Source of the DNA: a virus
Reading direction: 5' to 3' (one strand)
Virus record (IMG/VR): IMGVR_UViG_3300046736_000099
Location: 1-36,307 of that record
Length of the DNA: 36,307 bases
Shown piece after piece: positions 1 to 8,056 of this stretch (within the stretch, counting starts at the first letter, position 1; every line of letters begins with the position of its first letter). A model generated the notes under the pieces. That model saw only the letters and a list, made by a program, of their open reading frames with translations, made no database searches and was not told where the DNA came from. The translations under genes and the position numbers were made by a program.

Positions 1-127
1 GCTGTTCCATATTGATCCTTAAGATCGGGGGCGGCTATTCACCGCCCCCAGTTGGTTCACTGGTCAGGAGGAAGGCTAGCTGGCAATACGGCAGGCCCAG
101 GCGGGATTCCGCGCGGCCCAGCCATAC
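1..127. repeat. Left copy of the 127-bp terminal direct repeat
   Basis: These bases are identical to 36181-36307. They hold the start codon of the 70-aa linker gene, the hairpin behind the coat gene and the last codons of the coat gene. The simplest reading is a circular contig whose ends overlap by one assembly word; 127 is a common largest k-mer. A physical terminal redundancy of only 127 bp is less likely for a headful-packaging P22-like phage. Confidence 0.95.
27..49 (-). terminator. Strong hairpin between coat gene and gp4-side genes
   Basis: An 8-bp perfect GC stem (27-34 pairs with 42-49) with a 7-nt loop lies 26 bp past the coat stop codon. On the minus strand it is followed by CGATCTTAAGG, not a U-tract, so it is not a classical intrinsic terminator. 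It may be a leaky attenuator or a 3'-end stabiliser that lets the coat mRNA be more abundant than the tail genes downstream. The same hairpin recurs at 36207-36229 in the right-end repeat. Confidence 0.5.
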
Positions 128-1293
128 ATAACATCGGCACGGGTAATAAACCGATCGGTCGCGATGTCGTAGGCGCTGACAAAGCGGATCGAAAGGCCGG
201 TCTTGGGATCGGTTGCGACTTTGGCCATATGGACGCCCTGCGGCTGCTCTAGCGGCACCATCGCGAAGCAGAAGGCTTCCTTATGGAAGGCTATGCCCTG
301 CGGCGACAGCGTGTTTGCGGTACCCAGGAAGGTAAGAGCCGCACCGGCCCCCGGCGCCGCGCTCACGTTCTTATTCGGTCCCGTCGCCACGATGGCCGGG
401 CTGATCGGGAGCGTCAGATCACCGGTGACATTGCTGCTGGTGTCGGCCGTGACAACAAACTGCTTCAGGGCCGCCAAAGTGTCGCCGCTTACCGGATTCA
501 CCGCGTACACCCCCAGGATCGTGAACACATCGCCCTTTTTGACACGAGGCGCCACGGCCGCCGTCCAACCGGTAGTCAAAAGGTTAGATCCGGTCTGCGC
601 TGCCACTGTCGTCTGCGGAGCGCCGCCCAAAGGTCCGACCGCTTGGGTCCGGATATTCTGATCCATCGCCCAAGTGAAGCCAGCCGCGGTGCCCATGCGC
701 CCGCGCCGGTACTGCTTGTCGATCTCGGTCGATGACTGAAACAGCGTCTTCAACGCATCGACAATGGTCACCTCCATGGCAGGGTTCACGACGATCGAGC
801 GGTTGTTGTCCACCGGCGCCGCGTTCTCGCTGAGCTTTTGCCCGGCCTGGAGATAAGTAAGCAGCGTGCTCGGGACGGTTCCCGGGGCGCCAACCACATT
901 CGGGGTCGTCTGGGTGGCCATCGTCAGGCCGGAGACATCGCAGGCATTCGCCAGCGCTACCGCCGCCGAATCCAGATAACGGTCACCGAACTGATCGATG
1001 GTGAGCGTCATGTCTTTGGAGGTGAACGAGAACGCCGTGTGCATCTGCGTGTCGATCACCAGGTTCACCGACGCTTCCGTCGTGTCCTGTTCCGAAATCG
1101 CCGCGCCCGACACAGCCGTGTACCGGTTTGGAACTCTTAATTTCAACGTGTCGCCGATCTTTCCGCCCTTGTTGGCGAAGCGATCGTCGTACTCGTGCGA
1201 GCACAATTCGGTGAAGACCAGGTTGTTTTTGAACCGCATCAGCAGTTCGTTTGCGATCACCGTGGGGGTGAGCAGTACATTGGTGGAGCTCAT
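76..1293 (-). CDS. Major capsid (coat) protein, P22 gp5-like
   Basis: This 405-aa protein resembles the P22 coat family in length (P22 gp5 is 430 aa), position and content. The N-terminal stretch around residues 10-60 (LLTPTVIANELL, then a GDTLKLRVP strand) is typical of HK97-fold coat proteins of this group. A central segment of about residues 220-320, rich in G, V, T and P, is where P22 gp5 carries its inserted I-domain; that assignment is inferred from position. The gene follows the scaffold gene by 4 bp and begins ATG-AGC after AAAGAG. It is the last gene before the assembly junction and is followed by a GC hairpin. Confidence 0.92.
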   Translation of the reverse strand: MSSTNVLLTPTVIANELLMRFKNNLVFTELCSHEYDDRFANKGGKIGDTLKLRVPNRYTAVSGAAISEQDTTEASVNLVIDTQMHTAFSFTSKDMTLTIDQFGDRYLDSAAVALANACDVSGLTMATQTTPNVVGAPGTVPSTLLTYLQAGQKLSENAAPVDNNRSIVVNPAMEVTIVDALKTLFQSSTEIDKQYRRGRMGTAAGFTWAMDQNIRTQAVGPLGGAPQTTVAAQTGSNLLTTGWTAAVAPRVKKGDVFTILGVYAVNPVSGDTLAALKQFVVTADTSSNVTGDLTLPISPAIVATGPNKNVSAAPGAGAALTFLGTANTLSPQGIAFHKEAFCFAMVPLEQPQGVHMAKVATDPKTGLSIRFVSAYDIATDRFITRADVMYGWAARNPAWACRIAS

Positions 1294-1297
1294 TTAT

Positions 1298-2215
1298 TTA
1301 TCTCTTTCGTTGCGCCATCCGGACCTTCTCCCATGCCGAGAAATCCTCCCCCAGGTCCGCGTCCATCAGCGATGGCGCCGAGACTTTGGTGGCGGTGTTT
1401 ACCGGCCGGATCGGTTCCGGCGCGCGCGTTAACTTCGGTTGCGTTTTCGGAGCCGCGGGTGTGGTGTTCTGCGCCGCGATCTGGGCCTCGAGCCGCCCCA
1501 TCTCCCGCGCCGCCGCCACTGGCGCCAGCTGCGAGATCCGGACAGCCTCATCGACGTGCGAGCCCAGCCAATAAGCCAGCTCGGCGCCGTGTTCGGATTC
1601 CAGGATCACTTCCCGCATCGTTTCCGAGACCGGTGTGTCGTCGGAGTAAGCCACCGCCGCAAAATCAGCGTACTTTTCAGCTGCCGCCTTCGCCCGGGCC
1701 TGGAAACCTTTAGCGCGTTCGGTCTCGCGCTCTTTAGCGGCCTGCTCGGCCTGCGACTTCTGTTGCGTCGCCACCAGAGCCGCCACCTTCTGATCGGTTT
1801 TCCAGTCGGCCAGGGCTTCGACATATTTGTCGTAGTCGTCGTAATCGTCCACTTTGGGACGAGCCGCCGGTTCCGCTGGTTCAGGCACAGCCTCGGAAGC
1901 GCGCGCAGCAGGTTTCCTGCCAGTCGTCGACTCCCAATCCGCCAGCTTCTCCTGCAGTTCCGCTTTCTCTCGCGTCAGCCGGTCAATCCGCCGCTGGAAT
2001 CCGCCTTTGCCTTTTCTGACTTCGGCTTCTTCCTGCTCCGCTTCTTTCCCCGCTTCCGAATCGGGTGCGCTTTCAGCCGCGGGTTTCGCGGCCCCGGAGG
2101 GTGTCGTCTCCACCGCCGGCGCTTTCGGCTCTCCGCCGTTCTGGCGCCATTCGATGTAATCGCTGAAATCTTCCGGCGCTTCCGCGGCCGGTGTCGTTAC
2201 TGCTGGGTCACTCAT
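1298..2215 (-). CDS. Scaffolding protein, P22 gp8-like
   Basis: This 305-aa protein matches the length of P22 scaffold (303 aa) and sits in the scaffold position between portal and coat. Residues about 15-70 are acidic and rich in A, E and P. Residues about 70-115 and 145-190 are charged, helix-forming and coiled-coil-like. The C terminus ends in a short basic helix (WEKVRMAQRKR). In P22 a basic C-terminal helix-turn-helix binds the coat protein, so this tail is the likely coat-binding element. The protein should drive procapsid assembly and then leave. Confidence 0.82.
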   Translation of the reverse strand: MSDPAVTTPAAEAPEDFSDYIEWRQNGGEPKAPAVETTPSGAAKPAAESAPDSEAGKEAEQEEAEVRKGKGGFQRRIDRLTREKAELQEKLADWESTTGRKPAARASEAVPEPAEPAARPKVDDYDDYDKYVEALADWKTDQKVAALVATQQKSQAEQAAKERETERAKGFQARAKAAAEKYADFAAVAYSDDTPVSETMREVILESEHGAELAYWLGSHVDEAVRISQLAPVAAAREMGRLEAQIAAQNTTPAAPKTQPKLTRAPEPIRPVNTATKVSAPSLMDADLGEDFSAWEKVRMAQRKR

Positions 2216-2262
2216 GTTTTATATACCTGAATGGATTGATCCGCGGTTAACAATGCCAGCCG

Positions 2263-4305
2263 CTAGGCCACAAAAGCCTGTCCCTGCCCGCCCATCTGCT
2301 GGGGGGCCTCTTCCGGTGTGTTCGGTGTGGCGAGTTCGGAGATCATGCTGCGCACAGCCATCAACTCCTGCCGCAGCAGCTCGATATTCTCCCGGCTCGC
2401 CAGCTGCGCCTCGACCTTCACCAGTTCCATCTGCGCCTCGAGCGCCGCGATCCGCTCCTTGCTGTCGAGTTCCAGCTTCTTCGTCCGGATCGTATCGGTC
2501 GCCTTATCGAGCGCCTCGGACAGCTGCTCATTCTGCTGGGCCATCTGCTGCATCTGCTGCTGGGCCTCAGCCGGTATGCGCTGCTTCTCGCCGTCGTCAT
2601 CTTCGGCCAGGTTCGCGGGCAGTACCTTCCGCAGGCGCTCGGCGATCTGCTGGGCGCCGGGCCAGTCCATATTCTTCACCATCAGGTCGCCCGCCACCTG
2701 CATCAGCGGCGGGTAGGCTTGCGAGAGTTCCATCATGCTCGCCACAGCTTCCTGCCGTTTCGTCGAGTAACTCGGGCCCACCGATACCGTGACGTCGTAC
2801 TTGCCGACCGCCAGATCGTAGATACGCATCACGCCCTTCTCGACAGTCGGCTGGTTGATGGCGACGATCCGCTCTTCTTCTTCCTTGCCGATGATCCGCA
2901 GCACCCGCGGCGCATCGTAGATCTTAGGAATCAGGTCCACCAGGATCCGGCCGAGCCGCTTGATGGCACGCGCCAGGTTGTCGGCGTAATGGAAGTTGGC
3001 GACATCGCCTTCCTTCTGCCGCGCCAGAATCGCCCGTCCGCTCTGCTCGTTCGAACGCGCCCCGAGTGACGCATCGTAGATTCCCGTCGTCGCCTTCAGA
3101 TCGTCGGCGCTCTGCATCCGCAGCATCGACATCGCCTGGATCGGCGGTTCGAATGTCTGGCGCTGCGGTGGCGGCATCGGCTGCCCGCCCACCGATGTCG
3201 GCTTGTACTCGAGGTACGGCTGGTTGCGTGTGTTCGCCTGCAGCCACTGCCGCTCGTACCCTTCGAACTGGCCGGCCGCGCCGATGAACGGCGCCTTCGG
3301 GGCGAGGGCGATCATCTCCGCCTCGGCCGTCGCCCAGTAGTTATACATCCTTTGCGGATCACGGGCGAAGCGCACCAGGCCGCACAGCATCCGCTCGCCG
3401 TCGAGCATGATCTCGTCGCCCAGGACCGGAACGATCGGAATGTACTTCCCGGGCCATTCCTTTTCATCTAAGACTTCGACGCCGTTAATCTTGCACCAGT
3501 AGACCTTCGGCACATCGACCTCGCGCGTCCGGATCACCTCGATGCCTGGAGGTACCTGGTCGAGTGTGACGACCATGCCATCGGCGAGTAGCGCCAGGGT
3601 CGCCTTCTCCCGTTCAATGTGCCAGTACTCGGCGATGCGAATGCCCTTATCGCTAAACCACCCCGGCGCCCTATCCCCCACCCCCCCCATATCCGCCAGG
3701 CCGGCCACCTCGCTATCTGGAAACTGCTCCTTGAACTCGTCCTTGTCGAGATCCTGAATGACAAAACAGTACCGCGCGTCGCTGTAATCCGGCTTCTGAC
3801 AGCCCGGATCGAAGTAGACGCTGAACGCGCTTTTCACACGCTCGATCCTCACTTCCTGATCGAAGGACTCCTCAGAGACGTAGTCCGTGCACACCCGAAA
3901 GTACCCGAAACCGAAGGTCGCCGCGTGTTCGGCCGCCGTGTCGTAGGCCACTTCGGCATCACTTGAGACTTCGATGTGCCGGATGACACCCTGGAAGATC
4001 TCGGCCGTCTCGGTGTCGGCGGCATCGTCGACTGGGTTGATCTGGATCGACGGCCGGTTCTGCCGGATCTCGTTGGTGACTTGCCTTAAAAACTGCGGGA
4101 TCCGGTTGATCGTCAGGCATGGCCGCGAGTCCAGTTTCCGCTGCGCCGTGATGTGTTCCGGCCATTGCTCCCCGGCACGGAAACGCAGATCCTCGAGCGC
4201 CTCTTTCCGGATCGAGTCCTCGGCGTCGGAGGCACACTGGAATCGCGCCCGTGCTTCGGCCAGCAGCTTCTCGTGCCCTTTGAGACCTTTGGTTTCTTCT
4301 GACAT
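2263..4305 (-). CDS. Portal protein, P22 gp1-like
   Basis: This protein of about 680 aa (P22 gp1 is 725 aa) forms the dodecameric DNA channel at one vertex and docks the terminase. Typical P22-like portal segments are visible: an N-terminal helix with FRAGEQWP, then LTINRIPQFLRQVTNEIRQNRPSIQINP, a YFDPGCQKPDYSDARYCF segment and RSNEQSGRAILARQKEGD. The last 100 residues are a Q/E-rich coiled coil with MQQMAQQNEQ, like the portal barrel. I chose ATG at 4305, which overlaps the terminase stop by one base (TGATG), over an upstream GTG at 4317. A G8 run in the coding strand (3681-3688) is a possible slippage or sequencing-error spot, but the frame stays open. Confidence 0.92.
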   Translation of the reverse strand: MSEETKGLKGHEKLLAEARARFQCASDAEDSIRKEALEDLRFRAGEQWPEHITAQRKLDSRPCLTINRIPQFLRQVTNEIRQNRPSIQINPVDDAADTETAEIFQGVIRHIEVSSDAEVAYDTAAEHAATFGFGYFRVCTDYVSEESFDQEVRIERVKSAFSVYFDPGCQKPDYSDARYCFVIQDLDKDEFKEQFPDSEVAGLADMGGVGDRAPGWFSDKGIRIAEYWHIEREKATLALLADGMVVTLDQVPPGIEVIRTREVDVPKVYWCKINGVEVLDEKEWPGKYIPIVPVLGDEIMLDGERMLCGLVRFARDPQRMYNYWATAEAEMIALAPKAPFIGAAGQFEGYERQWLQANTRNQPYLEYKPTSVGGQPMPPPQRQTFEPPIQAMSMLRMQSADDLKATTGIYDASLGARSNEQSGRAILARQKEGDVANFHYADNLARAIKRLGRILVDLIPKIYDAPRVLRIIGKEEEERIVAINQPTVEKGVMRIYDLAVGKYDVTVSVGPSYSTKRQEAVASMMELSQAYPPLMQVAGDLMVKNMDWPGAQQIAERLRKVLPANLAEDDDGEKQRIPAEAQQQMQQMAQQNEQLSEALDKATDTIRTKKLELDSKERIAALEAQMELVKVEAQLASRENIELLRQELMAVRSMISELATPNTPEEAPQQMGGQGQAFVA

Positions 4306-5765
4306 CAGGCCATCCACCCGCCGCCGTAATTGCCGCCGATCACTGTCCCTGGAAATTCACTATTAGGCTTCGGCGCCGGAAGGGTCTTCATGCGCTCCCG
4401 GCCGCTCATCACGAAATATCTGGTGCAGTCCATGAGATGGTCTTTCTCCTTGACGATTTGCCCTTTGTCGTCGCGGCGGTACAGCCGGAACTCCTCGAGC
4501 CAGTTCGTCAGCGACTTGAATACTTTCAGCCGGCCGGAGCTCAACAGCTGCCACACCTGGTAGAGTCCCGACTCCCGCGCGTTCACGGCCACATCGAGAT
4601 CGAGGCCCAGGTCCACATAGTCCTGCAGTAGTTGCTCCCCATCCCGCTGGCCGCGGCCGCGCGCCGCCGGATCGATCACCCCGGGAATCCAGGCGCCACG
4701 CCCCTTGATCGCCTCGGTGTGGATCACTGGCTCAGCGTTGCCGCGGTAGTGCTCCGAGTACAGGTAGATCGTGCTCGTCTCCCGGTCGAGCGCTCCCCAT
4801 ACCGCCGCCGTCCGGTTCCACCCGACGTCCAGCCCGTAGCCCCGCGGCCAGTGCGCCGGTAACGGAAAGTCGGCCACGGTAATGTCGCTCTCCGGTACCG
4901 GGTAGATCGCACCGCTCCCCAACGCCGGCATACCCTTGGCCCGGGCGTCCCGCTGATGAGGAGGAATCGACGCCCACAGCTCGTCTTTCACTTCCCTGGA
5001 CAAGTGAGGCACATCGTCCCAGGTACAGGACACAACAAACCGGGTGCTTGTGGTCGCGGCGCCGGTAGTTCCACCTGGCAGGAACGTGAGCACCAGCGGC
5101 GTTAGCCCGTTCAACGGTGTGAAGGTGCACATGACCAGGCCGTTGGTCGTCATCGTGCGCAGTAAGCACTCGGAGTAGACATCCTCGGGCGGCTCCTCGT
5201 CGAGCCAGATCACATCCTGCTCGGTTCCCTGAAACGACGGCCGGCGCTGATCGTAGCTTTTCAGCACCAGCGTGCTGATACCGCCGGATGCGTGCCGCAC
5301 CCAGATCGTGTCGATGGCGTCAGCTGTGCCTGCCTTCGCCGTCGTCTTGACGATGGCATCCCCCGGAATCATCCCGGTACCATGTGAGCCCGCGGGTCCG
5401 AGCAGTTTGTCCTGGATGATCTCGCGGACTGTCTTGGACGTATCCCCGGCGGCCCAGCACTTGATCGGCCTGTCGAAGCGGCGCCCTTCCCACCAGGCTG
5501 GATACTTTCCAGTGAGATGTGTGGTGACCTCGTACGCCCCTACGCCCTCGGTCTTTCCGACACGGTTGGCCGCCAGCATCAACCGCTCCCGGTGATCACG
5601 GCCGGCGGCAAAGAACGATATGTGCCGCGGGTAGAGTTCCCGCCGCAGCTCACCGGCCTCCGGGTAGTACCGGTTGATCTTCGTCCGCGCCCGCCGGCGC
5701 CGCTCGGCCTCAGCGGCTAACGACAGCTCGTTGAATAAGCCCGGTGAAAATTGCGAGTTCGTCAT
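4305..5765 (-). CDS. terL: Terminase large subunit (packaging ATPase/nuclease)
   Basis: This 486-aa protein translocates DNA into procapsids and cuts the concatemer. The Walker A motif is AANRVGKTE at residues 65-73. Walker B with the catalytic acids is VIWLDEE at 185-191. The coupling motif TFTPLNG is at 214-220. The C-terminal RNase H-like nuclease shows the expected acids at D313 (GYGLDVGWN), D365 (GVIDPAA) and D442 or D446 (KDHLMDCTRY). P22 gp2 is 499 aa. The start overlaps the preceding gene by 56 bp. The stop overlaps the portal ATG, so the packaging genes are translationally coupled. Confidence 0.95.
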   Translation of the reverse strand: MTNSQFSPGLFNELSLAAEAERRRRARTKINRYYPEAGELRRELYPRHISFFAAGRDHRERLMLAANRVGKTEGVGAYEVTTHLTGKYPAWWEGRRFDRPIKCWAAGDTSKTVREIIQDKLLGPAGSHGTGMIPGDAIVKTTAKAGTADAIDTIWVRHASGGISTLVLKSYDQRRPSFQGTEQDVIWLDEEPPEDVYSECLLRTMTTNGLVMCTFTPLNGLTPLVLTFLPGGTTGAATTSTRFVVSCTWDDVPHLSREVKDELWASIPPHQRDARAKGMPALGSGAIYPVPESDITVADFPLPAHWPRGYGLDVGWNRTAAVWGALDRETSTIYLYSEHYRGNAEPVIHTEAIKGRGAWIPGVIDPAARGRGQRDGEQLLQDYVDLGLDLDVAVNARESGLYQVWQLLSSGRLKVFKSLTNWLEEFRLYRRDDKGQIVKEKDHLMDCTRYFVMSGRERMKTLPAPKPNSEFPGTVIGGNYGGGWMA

Positions 5766-6102
5766 CGTTGAAACCGCTTAGATCAAACTTCACGGGTCCG
5801 CCTTCGGCTCCCGTCAACTCCAACTGCGTCTTAGCACTGTAGCCCGTGCGGTCTAGAACATCACGAGCCACCTGGATCTGCATCCCGGGCTGCTTCCTGT
5901 CCCTTAACCGCTGCTCGAACACCGTCAGCGACGGATCCACCATCGCCCGCAGCCGCTCTGCCGCGCTGCGCTGCACTTGCGGCGCCCTGCCGCCGTGCAC
6001 GACACACACACTCCCGCCAAGGATGGCGCTGCGGCAACATCGCTTCTTCGAATGTTTGCTGGTGGCTGTGCATTGCCGGTCCGTGAGGTCTACCTTTCCC
6101 AT
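5710..6102 (-). CDS. HGG-motif zinc protein, probable small terminase subunit
   Basis: This 130-aa protein begins with a cysteine/histidine cluster (C11, C22-C23, C34 and HGG at about 37-39) followed by APQV. That pattern is known from small proteins encoded just before large terminases. The C-terminal half (about 50-110) is helical and charged. Position directly upstream of terL with a 56-bp overlap suggests it recognises the packaging site as the small subunit. No P22 gp3 homology is visible, so this is inferred from motif and context. Confidence 0.7.
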   Translation of the reverse strand: MGKVDLTDRQCTATSKHSKKRCCRSAILGGSVCVVHGGRAPQVQRSAAERLRAMVDPSLTVFEQRLRDRKQPGMQIQVARDVLDRTGYSAKTQLELTGAEGGPVKFDLSGFNDDELAIFTGLIQRAVVSR

Positions 6103-6110
6103 GGGGTACC

Positions 6111-6545
6111 CTACGCCAATTCCTGCTTTTCGTATACAACCCGAACGCTGCCGCGCCTGGCTGTCGCGCTTACCATTCGCCTCTTCGTCGGCCGCTCCGG
6201 CAGTTGGGCGATCGGCACTCGCCGCTGCTCCTGCTGCTTCATCATCCGGTTGACCGAATCGTAACCTCCGCCCGGGACGCTACCCTTTCCCGCGGCCTGG
6301 CCCAGCAGGATGCGGAACGTCTCCGCCAGCCGGATGCCCCCCGGCACAGGCGACGCCCGCCCCTGTTTAATCCATCTCGCGGCGTGCTTGGCTGAGACAC
6401 ATCCGCTGTGCCCGCGCGGCGGGTTCAATATTCGTATGGTGCCTGTTGACACTTCGGGTATGCTTGCGCGGTCCGTACTGGCTACGCTTCCCGGGTATAC
6501 CCGGGATTCCGACCGGAGTGCAGTCCGGATGCGGTTGGCGCTCAA
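6111..6545 (-). CDS. Hypothetical protein upstream of the terminase genes
   Basis: This open frame of 144 codons ends 8 bp before the putative small terminase gene. The part that looks protein-like starts around residue 35: GTIRILNPPRG, then SAKHAARWIKQGRA, a pattern seen in short phage proteins of unknown role. The listed start is TTG at 6545; a GTG at 6452 would remove the first 31 codons, whose DNA contains the palindrome CCCGGGTATACCCGGG, and may be the true start. Neither start has a strong ribosome site. It would be the first gene of the late (packaging) operon. Function unknown. Confidence 0.5.
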   Translation of the reverse strand: MSANRIRTALRSESRVYPGSVASTDRASIPEVSTGTIRILNPPRGHSGCVSAKHAARWIKQGRASPVPGGIRLAETFRILLGQAAGKGSVPGGGYDSVNRMMKQQEQRRVPIAQLPERPTKRRMVSATARRGSVRVVYEKQELA

Positions 6546-6604
6546 ATTGCGCTGAATTCAACCTTACACGGTAACTCTTGCGTTTGCAACAGCGGATAGA
6601 GAAT

Positions 6605-6695
6605 CCCGTATATACGGGAAAACACGTTCCCGTATACGGGAAAGTACGGGAAAGTACGGGAAGCAACACGGGGAAACACGGGGAAACACGGGGAA
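6605..6695. repeat. CGGGAA repeat array with two palindromes
   Basis: The array holds palindromes CCCGTATATACGGG (6605-6618) and TTCCCGTATACGGGAA (6627-6642), then two copies of AAAGTACGGG (6641-6660) and three tandem copies of ACACGGGGAA (6666-6695). The common core CGGG(G)AA recurs with about 10-bp spacing from 6637 on, close to one helical turn, so a protein could bind copies on one face. The array lies between the late operon and attP. Candidates are excision-factor sites, a late-operon operator or replication iterons. Confidence 0.75.
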
Positions 6696-6712
6696 AGGGC
6701 AGGGAAGAGGGC

Positions 6713-6756
6713 GGCCCCATTTTTGGAACTGGCCCCACTTTGGCCCCATTTTGTAC
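6713..6756 (+). promoter_or_regulatory. Probable integrase arm-type sites, left of attP core
   Basis: Three direct copies of a GGCCCCA motif lie here: GGCCCCATTTTT (6713), GGCCCCACTTT (6731) and GGCCCCATTTTGTAC (6742-6756). The last is repeated perfectly, in the same orientation, on the other side of the attP core at 6955-6969. Direct repeats on both flanks of a core site are the usual form of lambda-type arm sites bound by the integrase N-terminal domain. Binding is inferred. Confidence 0.6.
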
Positions 6757-6820
6757 TCGTATCGGTACACTCCTGTGTGTGAAAACCCTTTATTTCCGCC
6801 AATAGAATCACACACATGAC

Positions 6821-6888
6821 GGTAGACACCAGATTCAGGTTCTAGTACTCGCAAGAGTGTGGAGGTTCAAGTCCTCTCATCCGCACCA
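6821..6888 (+). other. attP core: 3' part of a tRNA-Leu(CAG) gene
   Basis: The segment reads as a tRNA-Leu from the D-loop (GGTAGAC) to CCA. The anticodon loop TTCAGGT (6834-6840) has anticodon CAG at 6836-6838 and stem 6829-6833/6841-6845 with one C-A mismatch. The long variable arm ACTC-GCAA-GAGT is at 6847-6858. The T stem-loop is GGAGG-TTCAAGT-CCTCT (6861-6877). The 3' acceptor strand CATCCGC-A-CCA runs 6878-6888. The 5' acceptor strand and most of the D-arm are missing, so it is not a functional tRNA. It lies 30 bp from the integrase stop, as expected for a phage integrating into the 3' end of a host tRNA gene and restoring it. Confidence 0.88.
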
Positions 6889-6918
6889 CTTAGAAAACAA
6901 AGAGTTTAAGCAGCACGG

Positions 6919-8055
6919 TCAAGAGGGTTTTTTAGATAAAGCTGGCCCCCAATTGGCCCCATTTTGTACCGGTTCTGTACCGGCCCCAATTAAATCCGGG
7001 GCCGCTTCCGGTTGCTGGTTCCGCAGCGCCGAGATTTTTTTGATCACCTCGGCATCGAGGATGTTGTAGCGCTGGAGCATCGAGTTCGTCTTATGGCCGG
7101 AGATCATCATCACGGTCGACTCCGGCGCCCCGGCCTGGATCCAATCCCGCACCGCCGTTCGACGCAGGTCATGGAACTGCAGGTCCGGCATCCCGGCACG
7201 GGTCACCGCTTTCTCCCAGGCGGAACGGAAGTTCTTTATCTTCCTGCCTGGTTCCCATTCGAACAGGTATTCTTTGTTCCGCTCGACAGCCCAGGCGCAG
7301 TAGGCGAACATCTCGCCGTCGAGGATCGGTGAGGTCTGCGACTTCTGATTCTTCACCTGGCTTCGTCGAACCCAGATCAGCTTGTTCTCGAGATCGACCT
7401 GGTGGAGCCGCAGATTGAGCAGGCTCCCGCGGCGTAGACCGGTGTAGTAGGCGCAACAGAAGATCCCCCTCAGTTCCTCCGGCAGAGCCGAGCGAACCAG
7501 CGAGTATTCGGACGGTGTCAGGAACCCGGTGCGAACGTTATCCGGTTCCTTCAGGTGCGGAATCTCGGGCGCGGCCGGAATCAGTTTGTGCCTCGCCGAC
7601 GCCGCCAGTTTGAAGGCGCCGCGGAGTTGGGATAGCTCGCGGTTGATCGTAGAATCGCTGACGAGCTTCCGCCGCGCCTCGATGTAGCGCCAGGCGTGCT
7701 GGTAGGTGTAGTCGATCGCGCGCAGCCGCGCCGTCTCGGCGAGCGAAGAGTTGATCCGCCAGGTCATGATCTCGGCCGAGGCCAGGCGGCGCTCCTTGGC
7801 GTCTGCAAGCGCCAGTTGCAGACAATCGCCGATGGTCACGTCGCAGACCGCCTTGGTCGCCGACGTTAACTGGCCGGCCTGCGCCTCGGCGATCCGCTGC
7901 CGTAACAGATTTTCCGCCGCGGCCTTTTCATTGCCGCCAACTGCTTCCTTGCGTTCGCCGTGTGCGTCGAACCAGCGGATATACCACTTGCCGCGCTTAA
8001 ACCGGACACTACCGGTTTTATGCTGCCTTCTCTTTTTCTCCGGTTTCCTGGCCAT
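6919..8055 (-). CDS. int: Tyrosine-type site-specific integrase
   Basis: This 378-aa protein is a full-length lambda-type integrase. Residues about 10-40 form an arm-binding strand region (KTGSVRFKRGKWYIRWFD), about 70-165 a core-binding helical domain and 175-345 the catalytic domain. Catalytic residues are R208 (TGLRRGSL), H295 and R298 (HDLRRT), H321 (SGHKT) and nucleophile Y330 (LQRYN). It should recombine attP at 6821-6888 with a host tRNA-Leu(CAG) gene. Its C-terminal codons contain GGCCCCA repeats that are probable arm sites, so coding and binding functions overlap. The start follows the stop of the preceding small gene by one base. It is probably cotranscribed from the promoter at 8581-8609. 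Confidence 0.96.
   Translation of the reverse strand: MARKPEKKRRQHKTGSVRFKRGKWYIRWFDAHGERKEAVGGNEKAAAENLLRQRIAEAQAGQLTSATKAVCDVTIGDCLQLALADAKERRLASAEIMTWRINSSLAETARLRAIDYTYQHAWRYIEARRKLVSDSTINRELSQLRGAFKLAASARHKLIPAAPEIPHLKEPDNVRTGFLTPSEYSLVRSALPEELRGIFCCAYYTGLRRGSLLNLRLHQVDLENKLIWVRRSQVKNQKSQTSPILDGEMFAYCAWAVERNKEYLFEWEPGRKIKNFRSAWEKAVTRAGMPDLQFHDLRRTAVRDWIQAGAPESTVMMISGHKTNSMLQRYNILDAEVIKKISALRNQQPEAAPDLIGAGTEPVQNGANWGPALSKKPS
6944..6990 (+). promoter_or_regulatory. Probable integrase arm-type sites, right of attP core
   Basis: Three GGCCCC motifs occur in the 3' end of the integrase gene: GGCCCCCAATT (6944), GGCCCCATTTTGTAC (6955-6969) and GGCCCCAATTA (6982). The middle one matches 6742-6756 over 15 bases. 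Together with the left set they bracket the tRNA-derived core in a three-plus-three arrangement. Confidence 0.6.
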
Positions 8056-8056
8056 A

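Noticed and set aside
3681-3688. C8 run inside the portal gene as a programmed frameshift site
   Set aside because: The portal frame is intact on both sides, and no alternative frame of useful length follows. It is noted only as a possible sequencing-error spot.
6367-6854. Overlapping minus-strand frames of 95-123 codons across the repeat array
   Set aside because: They read through CGGGAA repeats and the attP arm sites, contain repeated FPVFPRV-like strings produced by the DNA repeats, and overlap each other in different frames. They are best explained as side products of the repeat.
6821-6888. A functional phage-encoded tRNA-Leu
   Set aside because: The 5' acceptor strand (it would need to read GCGGATG) and most of the D-arm are missing, and the anticodon stem has a C-A mismatch. 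It fits an attachment site instead.
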